A stretch of DNA of 64,000 nt from Sesamum alatum. Lineage: Eukaryota; Streptophyta; Magnoliopsida; Lamiales; Pedaliaceae. The notes under the pieces were generated by a model. The model ran no database searches, was not told where the DNA came from, and was given only the letters and a program-made list of their open reading frames with translations. Below, in pieces: positions 45,725 to 57,527 of the stretch; the stretch's first letter is position 1, and each line of letters opens with the position of its first letter. Location of the stretch: contig JACGWO010000002.1 in assembly GCA_034509735.1 (NCBI GenBank), forward strand, positions 50,465,115 to 50,529,114. The letters run 5' to 3'. The translations under genes were made by a program, and so were the position numbers.

Positions 45725-48700
45725 ATGCTATTTAGCAGAGGGATCCAATGCGATATGTATAATACAAATGGAAGGAGAGCAGTAATATTTGTTGGGATTT
45801 TGTTGTTGTTGTTGTCCTGTGTATGCGAAAATGGGGTGAGAGCGTCGATCCATGATTACAAGAATGAGGGATTCATTCCTCGCTTTAATTCCTTCTTCTT
45901 CCATGGGGGCAGTGAGGGACTCTATGCTTCCAAGAATCTTGACCCGCCCAAAACCACAATCAATGATGATAACAATAAACCCCTTCAGGGAAAATCCTTC
46001 ATTAGGTATATACATTACTCCTGTTTTGCTGGAATTTTCTGTTTCTCTTGTGGTTTTTTTCGTGCATTTCTGTTTGCCTGCATTTGTTGATATACTTGTG
46101 GGTGGTATTGTGGGAATTTTGTCTGAATTTGGTTTGTTATTGTGATAGGTTTTTGAGATGGGCTTTGTCTATGGTTTGTGTTTGGCATTGTTGTGATACG
46201 AGCACTCTGTTTATCGGTTCTTTGGTTTTCATTGTTTCCATAAACAGGTTTAATTGTTGACTGTGACAAATTTTGGTCTTATTTTGCAGTTGGTTGGTTT
46301 ATGAGGGGTTTTAGAGATTTTTGGGAGTTACCAAAGTTGATGTCTCCGTTGTCGTCCAATTGTAGATTTACTGCAAACATAGGGCCTTCAAGACTTTGAC
46401 ATGTTAAAAAATTTAATTGAGGCTTGCTAGAGGGATGAGTTATAGTTGATGTGTAATCAGCTGTATCGCATATAAAAAAACAGTAGGGGGGAAATTGAGA
46501 GATGATTGATGTGTTATATTAGTACGTAATGCACATTTATTTTGCTTAACTTTGGTGCTAAAGCCAGGGACGAGGCTCCTCACTTGCATGTTTGTTGTCT
46601 TTGGATTCTTCACGTGCAATTTGACTGCAAAATGAACACAGTAATCGCCCGAGTCTATGAGGACCCGGTTTAGATTTTGTTGCATACTATATGCAGCATT
46701 AAAGGTGCTCGACATAGTGAAGAGAGACAAGTTGTACATGGTTTCATTATTCTCTATTACTTATTACCGTATCTGGATTTTTTTCAAATTTCTCCCTTCT
46801 CTGTTCTTATGCAGTTACTTGACCTTTTCTTTCGCCTCACAGTAATGAGATAATTTTTGGGGTTTGAAACATTCTATTGTTTCTGAAGTAATGCTGATTA
46901 GAAAGATATCTGATCGGAAATGAAATCAAATTAACATCACATCGAGGTTATGTTACTGGTCAGATTTTTTGCTCGCTGTAATTTTTTAACAAACTACCTT
47001 TCTTAGAATCAAATTTCCTTTTTTGTTTAACATCTTTAACTTTTTTTGGTACTTTTAGCTGTGGTAATATCTAACAAAATTAGTATATAATTAAAACTGT
47101 TTATGGGGACAATTAGATGGATGCAGCTCCGTTTAAGAGTTCTAATGGCAAAATCATCTTGGTGGTTAATACTTACACAAGCATGCATGAGAATGCATAT
47201 TTCCTTCCCTGCTTAAGAAGTTGGGGTCCTTATAGTGAGTGTGTTGAGGTTCCATTGCGACATGTGCTGTAGTCATTTTAACAAGCAGTTCCAGTTCTCT
47301 GCCTGTTGTGTACTGGGATCAACATTCTTCCAGACCTCCTTGGTGACTTTGGAAACCAGATATATCAATTAAATCTTACAAGACTGGAAAATGTAATTGT
47401 TACTTTCTATGCCATATTGGTTTCAGGTTTGAGTCCATCACATTTAGGAGACCAAAAGAGATCGCCAACAAGCAGAATGAGATGCAGCAAAGTACTGGTG
47501 TGGTAGAGGCCATTATAGTTGAGGTCAAAGACAGAGATAAGATTGGAGGAACTTATATGAATTCCAGTGCAATATGCTGCAACCCTGCTCTTGCTAAGGA
47601 GGGGTTATGCAAAGTTGGCGAGGTTATAATCCGCCAAGATCCCGATAACCCAGGATGGCCAAGAAAGCTACAGGCTTCATTCGAGGGAAACAGTGAAGAG
47701 GCAAATATGGTGCTTCAGACTGTTGAGATAAATAAAACTGGAATGTATTATCTATACTTTGTGTTTTGTGACCCAGAACTGAAGGGCACAATAATCAGTG
47801 GAAGAACTGTCTGGAGAAATCCAGAAGGTTATCTACCAGGTAGGATGGCACCGTTGATGACATTTTATGGTCTCATGTCTCTAGCATACATTGCTCTTGG
47901 TCTCCTATGGTTTTTGCGGTTTGTGCAACACTGGAAAGATATAATAAAACTGCATTATCAAATCACAGCTGTGATAGGCCTCGGAATGTGTGAAATGGCC
48001 CTCTGGTACTTTGAGTATGCAAACTTTAATGCCACTGGGAGTAGACCAATTGGAATTACACTTTGGGCAGTTACCTTCAGTGCTATAAAGAAAACTGTTT
48101 CTTGTCTTATTCTCCTTGTGGTTTCAATGGGTTATGGTGTTATGAGACCAACCCTAGGAGGCATAACCTCAAAAGTAATTCTTCTGGGTGTGATATATTT
48201 TGTCGCTTCAGAAGCCCTGGAACTTGTAGAGCATTTGGGAAATATCAACGACTTTATAGGAAAAACCAGGCTCTTCTTGGTGCTACCAGTAGCACTTCTT
48301 GATGCCTGCTTTATTCTTTGGATCTTTTCATCATTATCCAAGACTTTGGAGAAGCTTCAGGTGATTTTGCCTTTTTTTCCTTCTACTTGCAGGGCCCAGG
48401 GGTGGGGATGGGCGGTTTACCTTCTTTCTTACTTCTTTTTGTTTATGGGGTGCTACTGGGGGTTGTCAGGGTTGTTCGTGTGTGGACAAATTAGTAAAGA
48501 AGAAATGTGCTAATACTGTTGCTTTAACTGTTTAACAGAAAATTTTATTAAGGGGTAGCTAGTACATTAAACTGATTGAGTGTGATCGGCGTACAAAACA
48601 TGCATATTAAATGAATAATTTGCAGTTGTGTTAACTATATATCACAGTGTTCAAGATCAGCGCGCAAGTGTGAGCTTTCCCTCAATTCAATGTGGAGCCA

Positions 48701-50336
48701 TTAGTGTCTGAAAACGTTTCTTCCTTGTTCTTCCTTCATATTCTCTTTTTTAGTTCCCATTGCTCTGTTGTCCGTGCGCGTGTGGTGGGAACAAGAGGGG
48801 TTGTCGGTACTAAATTGTACTTTCTTCATATTTTGCTGCACTCTCTCTTTGCTTTAACCCGCTACCTTGTGTGATAGCATTCGAAATTATGCCCCTTTTA
48901 TTTTCTTTAATAATCAAAGAAGTTACAAGTAAATAATTAGATAATCACCATAATCTTTTTGGGTAAAAGTTCCTATCTGTTAACTATTTATCCTATACCA
49001 ATATGTGAGCCAACTAACTTCTAAGTATCATGTTTTTCTACAAGTACCAGTATGCATGGTGTTTCTGCATGTTGAAAGAAACATAAGGTATTGTTCTACA
49101 TTGGTTGTTTGAGGTTTCCTTATCTATTGGAGATTAAATTAATGCTGTTGAAATAATCTGTGTCATCTTCTGGAAACATTTTAGCTTACCAACTTGGTTC
49201 TGGTGTATAATTTTGAATGTCATAGCTCTTTGCGGATCTTTTTGAATGCTGAACTTAATTTTCCAGAATTATTTGTTTTCTTTTCTTCTCGATTATTTGA
49301 TTTTTTATCGTCTCTTGATGTTGAACATGTGTCATTTATTTTGATATTAATGGAATAAGGAAATCACTTGCTATTGTTTCTAAAAATTATTTACTAGTAT
49401 ATTCAGAAAAACTTGTTGCCTCTGTGTTTGGCTTCAGATACGAAGAAGCATGGCCAAACTTGAGCTCTACCGAAAGTTCACCAATGCTCTAGCAGTATCA
49501 GTTCTGCTTTCAGTTGCTTGGATCGGCTATGAGGTAGTTTCGCTCACTTCTTTTCTCCCCTCCTCCATCCCATTTGTATGCTGGGCCATTGCATAGCAAC
49601 TCTTTCTTACCTTTGGTTAACTGACACCCGTACAGTATTTCTGACCTATAATGCTGGTTCAGTTGTATTTCAATGCTAGTGACCCCCTCAACGAACTGTG
49701 GCGAAGAGCGTGGATCATCCCAGCTTTCTGGACATTGCTTGCTTTCTTGCTATTGGTGGTTATATGCGTCCTGTTGGCTCCTTCACATAATCCAACTAGG
49801 TAAATTTTAGAACGTTCTCGTTTTCCTTCCCTGGAATACATAGTCTACTGGTGTGGTTGAGCAGTTATTAAATTGATATCTTCTGAATGCAAGATTAAGC
49901 TGTTTAGTTAATTTATTCAAAAGTTATTTCTCTGAGTCGCTTGTTCTATTTATACCAAAAGTATTGGTAAATGTTAAATAATTTGGTTTGACAATGGGTG
50001 CATCTGAGTGGATGACCTCTCATCCTTAGTGTTGATTTATTGCCTGTTGACTCTTTTCTGAATTTTCAGTGGAATTATGGAAATATGTGAACTGCAGATG
50101 CTTAGCAAAAAGCTCTAATATTCGTAGGCCGGTGTAATATTCGTTATTCATCTTAATGCAGGTACGCATATGAGACTGGTGATGATGATGAGGAGGGTAT
50201 CTCTCTGACTGGCGCAGGAGTAATAGTTGCTGGAGATTTGGCTTCCAAAGTAGAAAGAAAAGAAAGGAAGACATCAATTGCATCAGATCATGTCTTTGGG
50301 CTCGGGGAAGATCTTGAGGAGGACAAAAGGGAGTGA
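45725..50336 (+). CDS. TMEM87/GOST-type seven-transmembrane protein ('lung seven transmembrane receptor' family)
   Basis: Five exons, 45725-46005, 47427-48360, 49438-49533, 49663-49799 and 50162-50336; 540 aa. An N-terminal hydrophobic segment (about residues 18-37, AVIFVGILLLLLS) looks like a signal peptide or anchor. An extracytosolic GOLD-like beta domain (about 40-230) with CC and C residues follows, then seven membrane spans from about residue 235 (PLMTFYGLMSLAYIALGLLW) to about 475 (IPAFWTLLAFLLLVVICVLL). The C-terminal tail is cytosolic and acidic (DDDEEG). Family members are Golgi and endomembrane proteins with proposed roles in trafficking or ion conductance; a plant substrate is not known to me. 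The second Met (45755) could also be the start. All joins keep frame. The gene converges on the PPR gene. Confidence 0.9.
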
Positions 50337-50747
50337 CACCTCTTTCACCTTGTATTCTCGTTCAACTGCAGCTTCTATGCATATACATAAGTTTTACCAG
50401 ATCGTCCTTATGCCTTCCCTTTTTACTCTGTAAAAAACCAACAGAAATTTATATACAACATAGTGAAATCGGAGTGACAAATTAACTGCCTTCACTTCCA
50501 TTATCATGTGACAAAAAGTTTTGGATACGGTGTACTGACTGGTAGTTCATGAGGAAATATCTAGTAACTTACTGCTGTTCTTGAACTTTTTCGAGGCCTT
50601 ATTACAAGTTTACTACTGTTAATCTGTTATACAAGATTATGGATTTCCAGAAAGTATATGCTCTATTACATGAAGAACTTAAGTTTGTCAGTTTCAATGT
50701 TTCTTCTCCTTTATCTGTGAAAGAAATGGATAAATCATGCACATCCT
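50337..50747. other. Shared 3' flank between convergent TMEM87-like and PPR genes
   Basis: These 411 bases must hold both 3' UTRs. No repeat or ORF of note was seen. Confidence 0.6.
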
Positions 50748-53405
50748 TCATCCTGGTTCATATATTGTCTCACCTGCTTCACAATCACATTCTTTCCTCT
50801 TCATGCTATTCCTAAGACTATCAAGAGTCTCATAAATCTTGATTGTCCTGGGAGAGGATGAATCCCCTGAGAAGAAAACATCAACCTTATTTTTCAGCTC
50901 AATCCAACTGCAACCTGGGAGCTTTGTCAATCCCTTCTGCCTCATCAATGCCCTCAAGTTCGCAGCCTTGTCCTTTAGTCCTGCTTCTACATACAAGTTC
51001 AACAATTGAATGTAATTGCTCCCTCTTGTTGGCTCAATTTGAAATAGGTTGTGTGCAGCCACTTCACCAAGCTCAACATTTTGATGAACTCGACAGGCAG
51101 ACAATAAAGAGAGCCATATGCCTCGGTCAGGTGCAATGACCATATTCTCTATGAATCCACAAGCATCATTTAGGCGTCCAGCGCGACCCAAGAGATCCAC
51201 TATATTTATGTAATGCTCCATTTTTGGCTCGATACTGTGTTCTCTCATCAACTGAAATAGACTTAGACCTTCATCGATGAAACCACAGTGATTGCAAGAG
51301 GAGATGAGGGAGAGGAACGTTATCTCATCAGGAGCTGTTCCTGAATTTCTCATTTCATGAAACAAGTCGATAGCTTTATGGCATTCACCATGAGATCCAT
51401 AACCAGCAATCATTGAATTCCATGCAACAACGTCTCTATTTGACATTTTATGGAACACCCGCTGTGCATATGTGAAGCATCCACACTTGATATACATATC
51501 GAGTAATGCATTTTCTACTTGAATTTCGTTGGGGAGCTGAAATCTTATACGGTAACCGTGTATGGTCTTTCCTTTAAGCAATGCTGCCATCTGTGAAACT
51601 GCAGCTAGAATGGTGGTTATTGATACCGAGTCTGGACACAAGCCACCTTGCAGAATTTGAGGTAGAAGAGTAATGGAGACATCTGGGAGGCCATTCTGGG
51701 AATAACATGATATTAAAGAATTCCAGACCACCAGATTCTTTTGCAAGACACTTGAAAAAACATTTCTTGCCATATCCGGTTGTCCACATTTTGAATAAAA
51801 CTCTATCAGAGTACTACCTACAAAAGAATCCGAGTCCAGGCCTTCCTTAATTGCCAATCCATGAATACAACAACCCAGGTTTCCTTCTTTTAGTCCTACA
51901 CAAGCAATAACTGCACTTGCTATAACATTAGCATCTGGTTTCACACCATCGAATTCCATTCGTTTGTACAATTCTAACGCCTGATTGAATTTCTTATTTT
52001 CACAACTCCCTGATATCATAGAACCCCAGGCCACCACATCCTTTTCCTTCATTTGACTGAAAACTTTATAGGCATCTTCTAGACTCCCAAGCCTTGAGTA
52101 CATTGTTAATAGAGCACTTGGCACGGCAAGATTGTCCTTTAATGGTCTCTTCATCAGTTCCCCATGTATCATACTGCCCAAATAAAATGATCCAATCATA
52201 CTGCATGCTATCAAAGCATTTGATATGGTGAAAGAATCAGGTGCAACCTGTCTACTCCTCATCTCGGTGTAGATATCCAAAGCATCATTCGCACTACCAC
52301 AATTAACATATGCCGATATCATACTATTCCATAATCCAATCCCTCTGTCTCTAACCAAATCAAAAACTCTCTCTGCATCTTCTACAAATCCACACTTGGA
52401 ATAAAAAGTTAAGAGTGAAGTACTAACATAAGGGTCACTCTCGAAACCTGTCTTAACCACATCACAATGGAGTTGACAGCCAAATTCTACATCTTCACCC
52501 TGTGAACATGCAGTTAACACACTCGAAAATGTTGTGGAACCCAACTCAAGACCCTCAGTTTTTGCTAATGGGTACAACTGCAAGCCATTTCTCCAAAGCC
52601 CATTCTCACAAAAACCATTGATCATGGAATTCCACACAGCTATATTGTACTTATTTTCCAACTTCTCGAAAACATTCCAAGCGTCCATAGGCCTACTAGA
52701 ACTTGAATACACATCAATCATCGCAGTAATCACAAATAGGTCATCATCAAACATGTTTCTCACAACATAACCATGAATTTCCTTCCCACATGAAACACCC
52801 AGAAAACCATTACACATCCCAAGAAGAATACACAGAGTGTAACCATCAGGCTTGACACTCAACACCTGCATTCTGCGAAACTGAACCATCCCCTCCTCAA
52901 AGAACCCATTTTTGGAATACCCATCAATGATCGAGTTCCAAAGCGCGACGTCCTGACCTGAAACTTCACATTGCGACACATCATCAAACAGTTTAACTGC
53001 ACTGCAGAGCAACCCAGACTTAACGTACATCCGAATGAGTGAAGTGATGATGTAAGGATCAAAACTGAGACCCAGTTTGATGATTGTGGATTGGAGCGTC
53101 CCGCCATAGTGGAAATTCGAAAGAGAAGCGCAAGCTTTGAGGAGAGAAGGGAAGGTGAATCTTGAAGTACGAAGTGGAAAATTGGGGTCTTTGGAGTATG
53201 ATTCAAGAGCTTCTTGATAGCGGCCCTGCTGAACTAAGGCTTTGATGTTGGCGTTGACATGATTCGCAGATAAACTGATATTTCTCAAAATCGAAAAGCT
53301 TCGAGAAATGAAGAAGCCATTGAATTGCATTTCATGATCGTTCAAGCACCCATAGCCGATGTGTTTTCTCGGGGATAAATACTTAAACAATTTTATAATT
53401 TTCAA
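50748..53405 (-). CDS. PLS-class pentatricopeptide repeat protein with E-type C-terminus (At2g40720-like)
   Basis: A single intronless frame of 885 aa. From about residue 75 to 760 it is a series of PPR, L and S repeats recognisable by VALWNSIIDGYSKNG, VVAWGSMISG, VVWNSLISCYSQNGLP, VVAWNSMIAGYGSHG and similar. It ends with an E/E+-like region (LGEVAAHNLFQIEP...NYIQLLNLYVEAGLKDKA, then LPGCSWIELKNKVDVFFSGD). No DYW domain is present. The N-terminus (~50 aa, Ser/Arg/Ile-rich) may be a mitochondrial or plastid targeting peptide. By family knowledge such proteins bind organellar RNA and many specify C-to-U editing sites. It closely resembles my memory of Arabidopsis At2g40720. A second Met at residue 26 is also possible as start. 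No frameshift was seen. Confidence 0.95.
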   Translation of the reverse strand: MKIIKLFKYLSPRKHIGYGCLNDHEMQFNGFFISRSFSILRNISLSANHVNANIKALVQQGRYQEALESYSKDPNFPLRTSRFTFPSLLKACASLSNFHYGGTLQSTIIKLGLSFDPYIITSLIRMYVKSGLLCSAVKLFDDVSQCEVSGQDVALWNSIIDGYSKNGFFEEGMVQFRRMQVLSVKPDGYTLCILLGMCNGFLGVSCGKEIHGYVVRNMFDDDLFVITAMIDVYSSSSRPMDAWNVFEKLENKYNIAVWNSMINGFCENGLWRNGLQLYPLAKTEGLELGSTTFSSVLTACSQGEDVEFGCQLHCDVVKTGFESDPYVSTSLLTFYSKCGFVEDAERVFDLVRDRGIGLWNSMISAYVNCGSANDALDIYTEMRSRQVAPDSFTISNALIACSMIGSFYLGSMIHGELMKRPLKDNLAVPSALLTMYSRLGSLEDAYKVFSQMKEKDVVAWGSMISGSCENKKFNQALELYKRMEFDGVKPDANVIASAVIACVGLKEGNLGCCIHGLAIKEGLDSDSFVGSTLIEFYSKCGQPDMARNVFSSVLQKNLVVWNSLISCYSQNGLPDVSITLLPQILQGGLCPDSVSITTILAAVSQMAALLKGKTIHGYRIRFQLPNEIQVENALLDMYIKCGCFTYAQRVFHKMSNRDVVAWNSMIAGYGSHGECHKAIDLFHEMRNSGTAPDEITFLSLISSCNHCGFIDEGLSLFQLMREHSIEPKMEHYINIVDLLGRAGRLNDACGFIENMVIAPDRGIWLSLLSACRVHQNVELGEVAAHNLFQIEPTRGSNYIQLLNLYVEAGLKDKAANLRALMRQKGLTKLPGCSWIELKNKVDVFFSGDSSSPRTIKIYETLDSLRNSMKRKECDCEAGETIYEPG

Positions 53406-54346
53406 CTTTATTTCAAAAATATAATTTTTAATAATTTTATTATACGATTAAACTAAAAGAAATTGTTTAAACTTTTGAGTTTATTTTAAAAGTAGTTTAT
53501 ATATAAGCTCGTGATGTTTTATTTTATTTTTGTTTATCTAATAAGCTCCAATTATCTTACCAATTAGCTCTATTTTATAAACTCATACATTTTTGTTTCA
53601 CAGCTTCTATCTTCAAAGTGCTTAATTAAGTTGATTAAAACTAAAAGTTTATGAGCAACTCCTTACTAAATTCTGCAAAACGCCTAAACTTGATTTTTTT
53701 TTTTTTTTTTTTTACCTTTAATTTTCATACACTCCCAACTTTTAATGTTGCTTAATTTACAATTTTCTCTATAATTTATTCTCAACACGTAAGTAGAATT
53801 TATTCAAACGCTCCGTAAAGCTTGCAAAATGTACGTAATTTCTTGTTTGTGGGCTTGTCTTCCTCCACATTTCTAGTTTCTCCGACGACATGGCCCAAAA
53901 ATATATCTTATAAATATCGTGAAAAGAACACTTTTGTCACAAGTTTAATGGTGACAATATGCACAAAAAAATCTGCATAAAAAGATATTATTATAAATAA
54001 TTATTGATTTATGTATACAGTAATAAAATTGAAAAATATTTGGTTAACTATAAAATATAAGAAGGCTCGCACTTAATTATTATTGCATAATTAAGATTTC
54101 TCCATTTTACATATGAGAATCGCTATTGTAGTTGGAAATATAAAAAGATTAATTTTGACAATGCAAAGCGTACTATATATATCATACATACAAATACCAA
54201 ATATAAATACAAAAACTAACCAAAAAAAACAAAAGTTGACATGTTTTTTAAAGTAAACATTGCACAACAACATATGCTTAATTTGTGTCAGAATTAAGGT
54301 AAAATCATGCATGAAATTAAAAAAAAAAAGGTAAAATCATCGCGAA
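53406..54346. other. PPR promoter side and ARR 3' flank
   Basis: This intergenic, AT-rich stretch has a poly-T run at about 53694-53713. The minus-strand ORF at 54091-54312 is hydrophobic and AT-rich with no family resemblance, and lies in the probable 3' flank of the response-regulator gene. Confidence 0.5.
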
Positions 54347-55055
54347 TTATAGCAAGTGTCGTCTCAATTCCTTGACATCGGAATACTTAAGAGGCTTTAA
54401 CATGAACATCTCCGCGCCTTCTTCCAAACACCTATATTATTAATTTAGAATTAATAAGAAGAAATATATATCAACAACGAACTTGTACTAAATTGAAATT
54501 AAATGGAGACATGATGATCAAGTATAGTAGAATTACTCATTGATTCGTGTAGGCACGTTCTCGGATGACATTATGACAACGGGGACGTCCTTCATAATTG
54601 AGGACTCCTGATTGAAAATATTTAGAATTTATGAGAATGTAATAATATTATTATAATAGGAGTGCATGTGTTTTATTATTAGATTTATAGATTACCTTAA
54701 TCTTCTTGAGCAGGTCGTATCCTGTCATTCCGGGCATGCAGTAGTCTGTGATTATCATTCTTACTTTGGATGCGTGTGGCTGTGAATTAGGTGCAGAGGT
54801 GTGGGTGCCGTCGACCAGTCCCAGATACTCCAAAGCCCTCTGCGCATTTTCGGCAGTTGTCACTGCAACAACAACAATATCATCACTATGAATATTTTTT
54901 ATTACCAACTGATCCATAGAGACACAGACAGAGAGGGATTAATGATTACCTTTGCAAGAAGAATTCTTGAGCAATTTCTCGACAATTTTGCGATCGAGTG
55001 AATTATCATCAACTGCCAAAACATGGGGTTCTTCCAAATGGGCAGAATCATCCAT
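54347..55055 (-). CDS. Type-A response regulator, ARR16/ARR17-like
   Basis: Four exons, 55055-54950, 54862-54696, 54607-54537 and 54431-54347; 142 aa. It is almost only a receiver domain: acidic pocket VDD (Asp16-Asp17), phospho-acceptor Asp75 in [12 protein letters not shown], the signalling Ser in VIMSSEN and Lys127 in LKPL. There is no output domain and only a ~13-residue tail, which is the short-tail ARR16/17 form. By family knowledge these are cytokinin-induced negative regulators in the two-component phosphorelay. The third join splits a Glu codon (GA|G) that would otherwise continue into a stop. The (CT)n(AT)n tract about 280 bases upstream is in the promoter. Neighbours (PPR and AIMP1-like) match remembered Arabidopsis order. 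Confidence 0.95.
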
Positions 55056-55332
55056 TTTTCCCAACTACGTACTCAAAAAGAAAACCAAACACCAACGCAC
55101 ACAAATGCAGTGTGCAGAAACAAAACACACACTCAGAACGCAAGAGAATTGAAAACCAAGAACGTGGTTGGTGGTATTTATAAACAATAATAAAAACAAC
55201 CCAACCCAGATTTTCTTTTCTTCTTTTATACTTTATTTATTTATTTTTTTGTGGGTATTTCAAGAAAAGCAAAAGGGTTTGGTCACAGATATTTGATGAT
55301 CTTGTTAGGGCTGCTGTGGATTCTCTAACTAT

Positions 55333-55400
<68 letters not shown>

Positions 55401-55635
55401 TCTATTTTTAATATTCTTAAGAGAGAATCAGTACGATCATGAGATCCTATATATGCCCACCTCATTAATTACTCTTCTTTCTTTTTCTTCACCTCTCATC
55501 TATTTTTGAGGTGCTCAATTTTTGGACACATTTCAAACCTTTTATTTTTATAGTACCTCCTAATTAATTATTGTATATTTTGGTATCATCAAATTATTGA
55601 TACATTGAATATATTCTGAATTTGAATATAATAAA
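55056..55635 (-). promoter_or_regulatory. Upstream region of the type-A ARR with a compound microsatellite
   Basis: A (CT)n run (55335-55375) passes directly into (AT)n (55376-55400). AGATHY-type motifs, the core bound by type-B ARRs, occur near 55208, 55287 and 55442 on the plus strand. That is only modestly more than expected by chance. Confidence 0.5.
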
Positions 55636-55855
55636 GGAATATACACATTTACACTATTGATTTATGATCTATTTACGTAAATCATTCATATCATTCGCAT
55701 CATTACACAGATCACAGTACTCCTGACAACCAAAAACAGTGGTAGTTTGTGTAATAATATTAACGTTTTTTGGGGGGTGTATGTAAAATTTTTCAAAGAA
55801 TATGAATAATTTATATAAATAAACCATAGATTAGGGGTGTGAATGTAATTATCAC
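55636..55855. mobile_element. Family-B MITE, copy 3, with near-perfect 9-bp duplication
   Basis: It starts GGAATATACACATTTACAC. Its right end, read in reverse, is GTGATAATTACATTCACACCC. The flanks are TATAATAAA (55627-55635) and TATATTAAA (55856-55864), eight of nine identical. The interior GTAGTTTGTGTAATAATATTAACG is shared with copies 1 and 2. Confidence 0.7.
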
Positions 55856-55864
55856 TATATTAAA

Positions 55865-57276
55865 TGATGTCGGATGCTGTTAAAAAAAAAATAGAGTGGT
55901 TAATATGTAGGATTTGATCATTTATGGCTGAGGATTAACTAGTCATAATAAATCCACATTAATATATGTATGTGTTATATATATATAAGGATTTTATATA
56001 GTTAGAGTATGCATCTAAATATTAAATGTTTATGATAAAATATAAAATTAGAATAGCAAATCAAACCGATTTATTTAATATTATTGCATAATAATGTTGG
56101 ATTTTCTTTTAAATTATGTCGTGATGCAATATCTATTGTTTTTTGGGACATGTTTTAATACTATGTCCCGGTTTAAATTGATAAAATGTGAATTTTTTTG
56201 GCATTTTAGTATATAAAAAGTATAAGTATATAGAAAATCTTGAAAGTTTATTATAATAAATTTTCAAGGATTATCTTCTAGAAAGAATAAACAATGTTCT
56301 TTGAAAGATTCAAGTGGAATATATATTAATTAATGTAACCACAACAATTGTGATCATTAAATTCTCTCTTTAAATGTGATGGAACCATATGAATTAATTT
56401 ATTGCTTGTTGCAGTTCAAGTAAATTCAGGAGCATTTAATTTTCGTGAATGCAACAACAATTTATTTAAGAGTATATTCATGAAGTATTTCAAAGTTCAA
56501 ATTTTAAATTTTGTGGCGGGAAAAATTATGTTTATTCCTCTTTCCCTTCAAGTCAATTTTCTTTTGAAAATATTTGCGATGATCAGTCTGCCGTACAAGA
56601 ACTTTCTGATGCTCAAATCAATAGTAGGGATATATAAGTCTAGATATTTTACGATTTTACCCATTATTTTTATTAAATAAGTTGTTAGAACCATATATTT
56701 TAGAGCCGTTTAGAGATTAGATATTTATCATTCCAGATTTACTCTTTTGTCATTTTGCGATTAATTGCAATTTTCTTTATCATGAATACATGGTGGCCTC
56801 TCTATCATTAGAAACCAACAAATTAGTATATTGCAATATACATTCATATATATGTATGCATGTATGTATATATTTTGTGTTTTTTTGCAAAAAATTGTAC
56901 AAATTAAGTATATGGTTGATCATGTGATCTTTGATCTTGATGTGTGCATTTTGATTCTTAGCTGATCCTAAAGATCTTTACAACCATTGAAGATATTGTA
57001 ATCTTTTATGGGTTATTTAAAGTATATTACAATCTTTTGTTTTTTTGCTTTAACTAAGATAAAATCGCACCATATTATGGATGTATATGAAGTCAATCAC
57101 AATACTCGATTTTTTTTTTTTTTTTTATCCAAATTAGATCTATTGCACGAAGCAATCGCATAATTGATAAGTCATTTTTATTAAACTATTCAGCGACTAT
57201 TAACGCTCGTCATGTGATTTCATTGACTATGGCCAGACCCAAAATCGAACTTTATTCCCAAATTTGTTAAAGTAAA
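55865..57276. other. Intergenic, AT-rich, no gene recognised
   Basis: The plus-strand ORF at 56402-56680 is AT-rich and shows no family features. TATG/CATA-rich stretches occur near 56840-56870. Nothing else was resolved. Confidence 0.5.
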
Positions 57277-57518
57277 GGGTGAATTACAACGGGTTTCCTT
57301 TAGATTTGTCATAATTACAAATATCTCATTATTGTTTGAGAAATTACAAACATCCCCTGAAATTATTGTCCGTCTAACAAATACCCATTCGGAACAGCGG
57401 ACTGGAAGGCGTATTTGCTAGACGATCGTCAATTTCAAGGGGATATTTGTAATTTTTCAAATAATGAGAAGATACTTGTAATTACGACAAATCTTAAGGA
57501 GCCCATTATAATTGACCC
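57277..57518. mobile_element. Family-A Mutator-like MITE with perfect 9-bp target duplication (copy 3)
   Basis: It starts GGGTGAATTACAACGGG and ends TATAATTGACCC. The 9-mer TAAAGTAAA flanks both sides (57268-57276 and 57519-57527). Inner blocks CATAATTACAAATATCTCAT and TTTTTCAAATAATGAGAAG face each other. It is 242 bp with no ORF. Confidence 0.9.
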
Positions 57519-57527
57519 TAAAGTAAA

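Noticed and set aside
55208..55447. Cytokinin-response AGATHY motifs upstream of the type-A ARR
   Set aside because: Three in ~400 bases is only slightly above chance; kept as a note and not as a finding.
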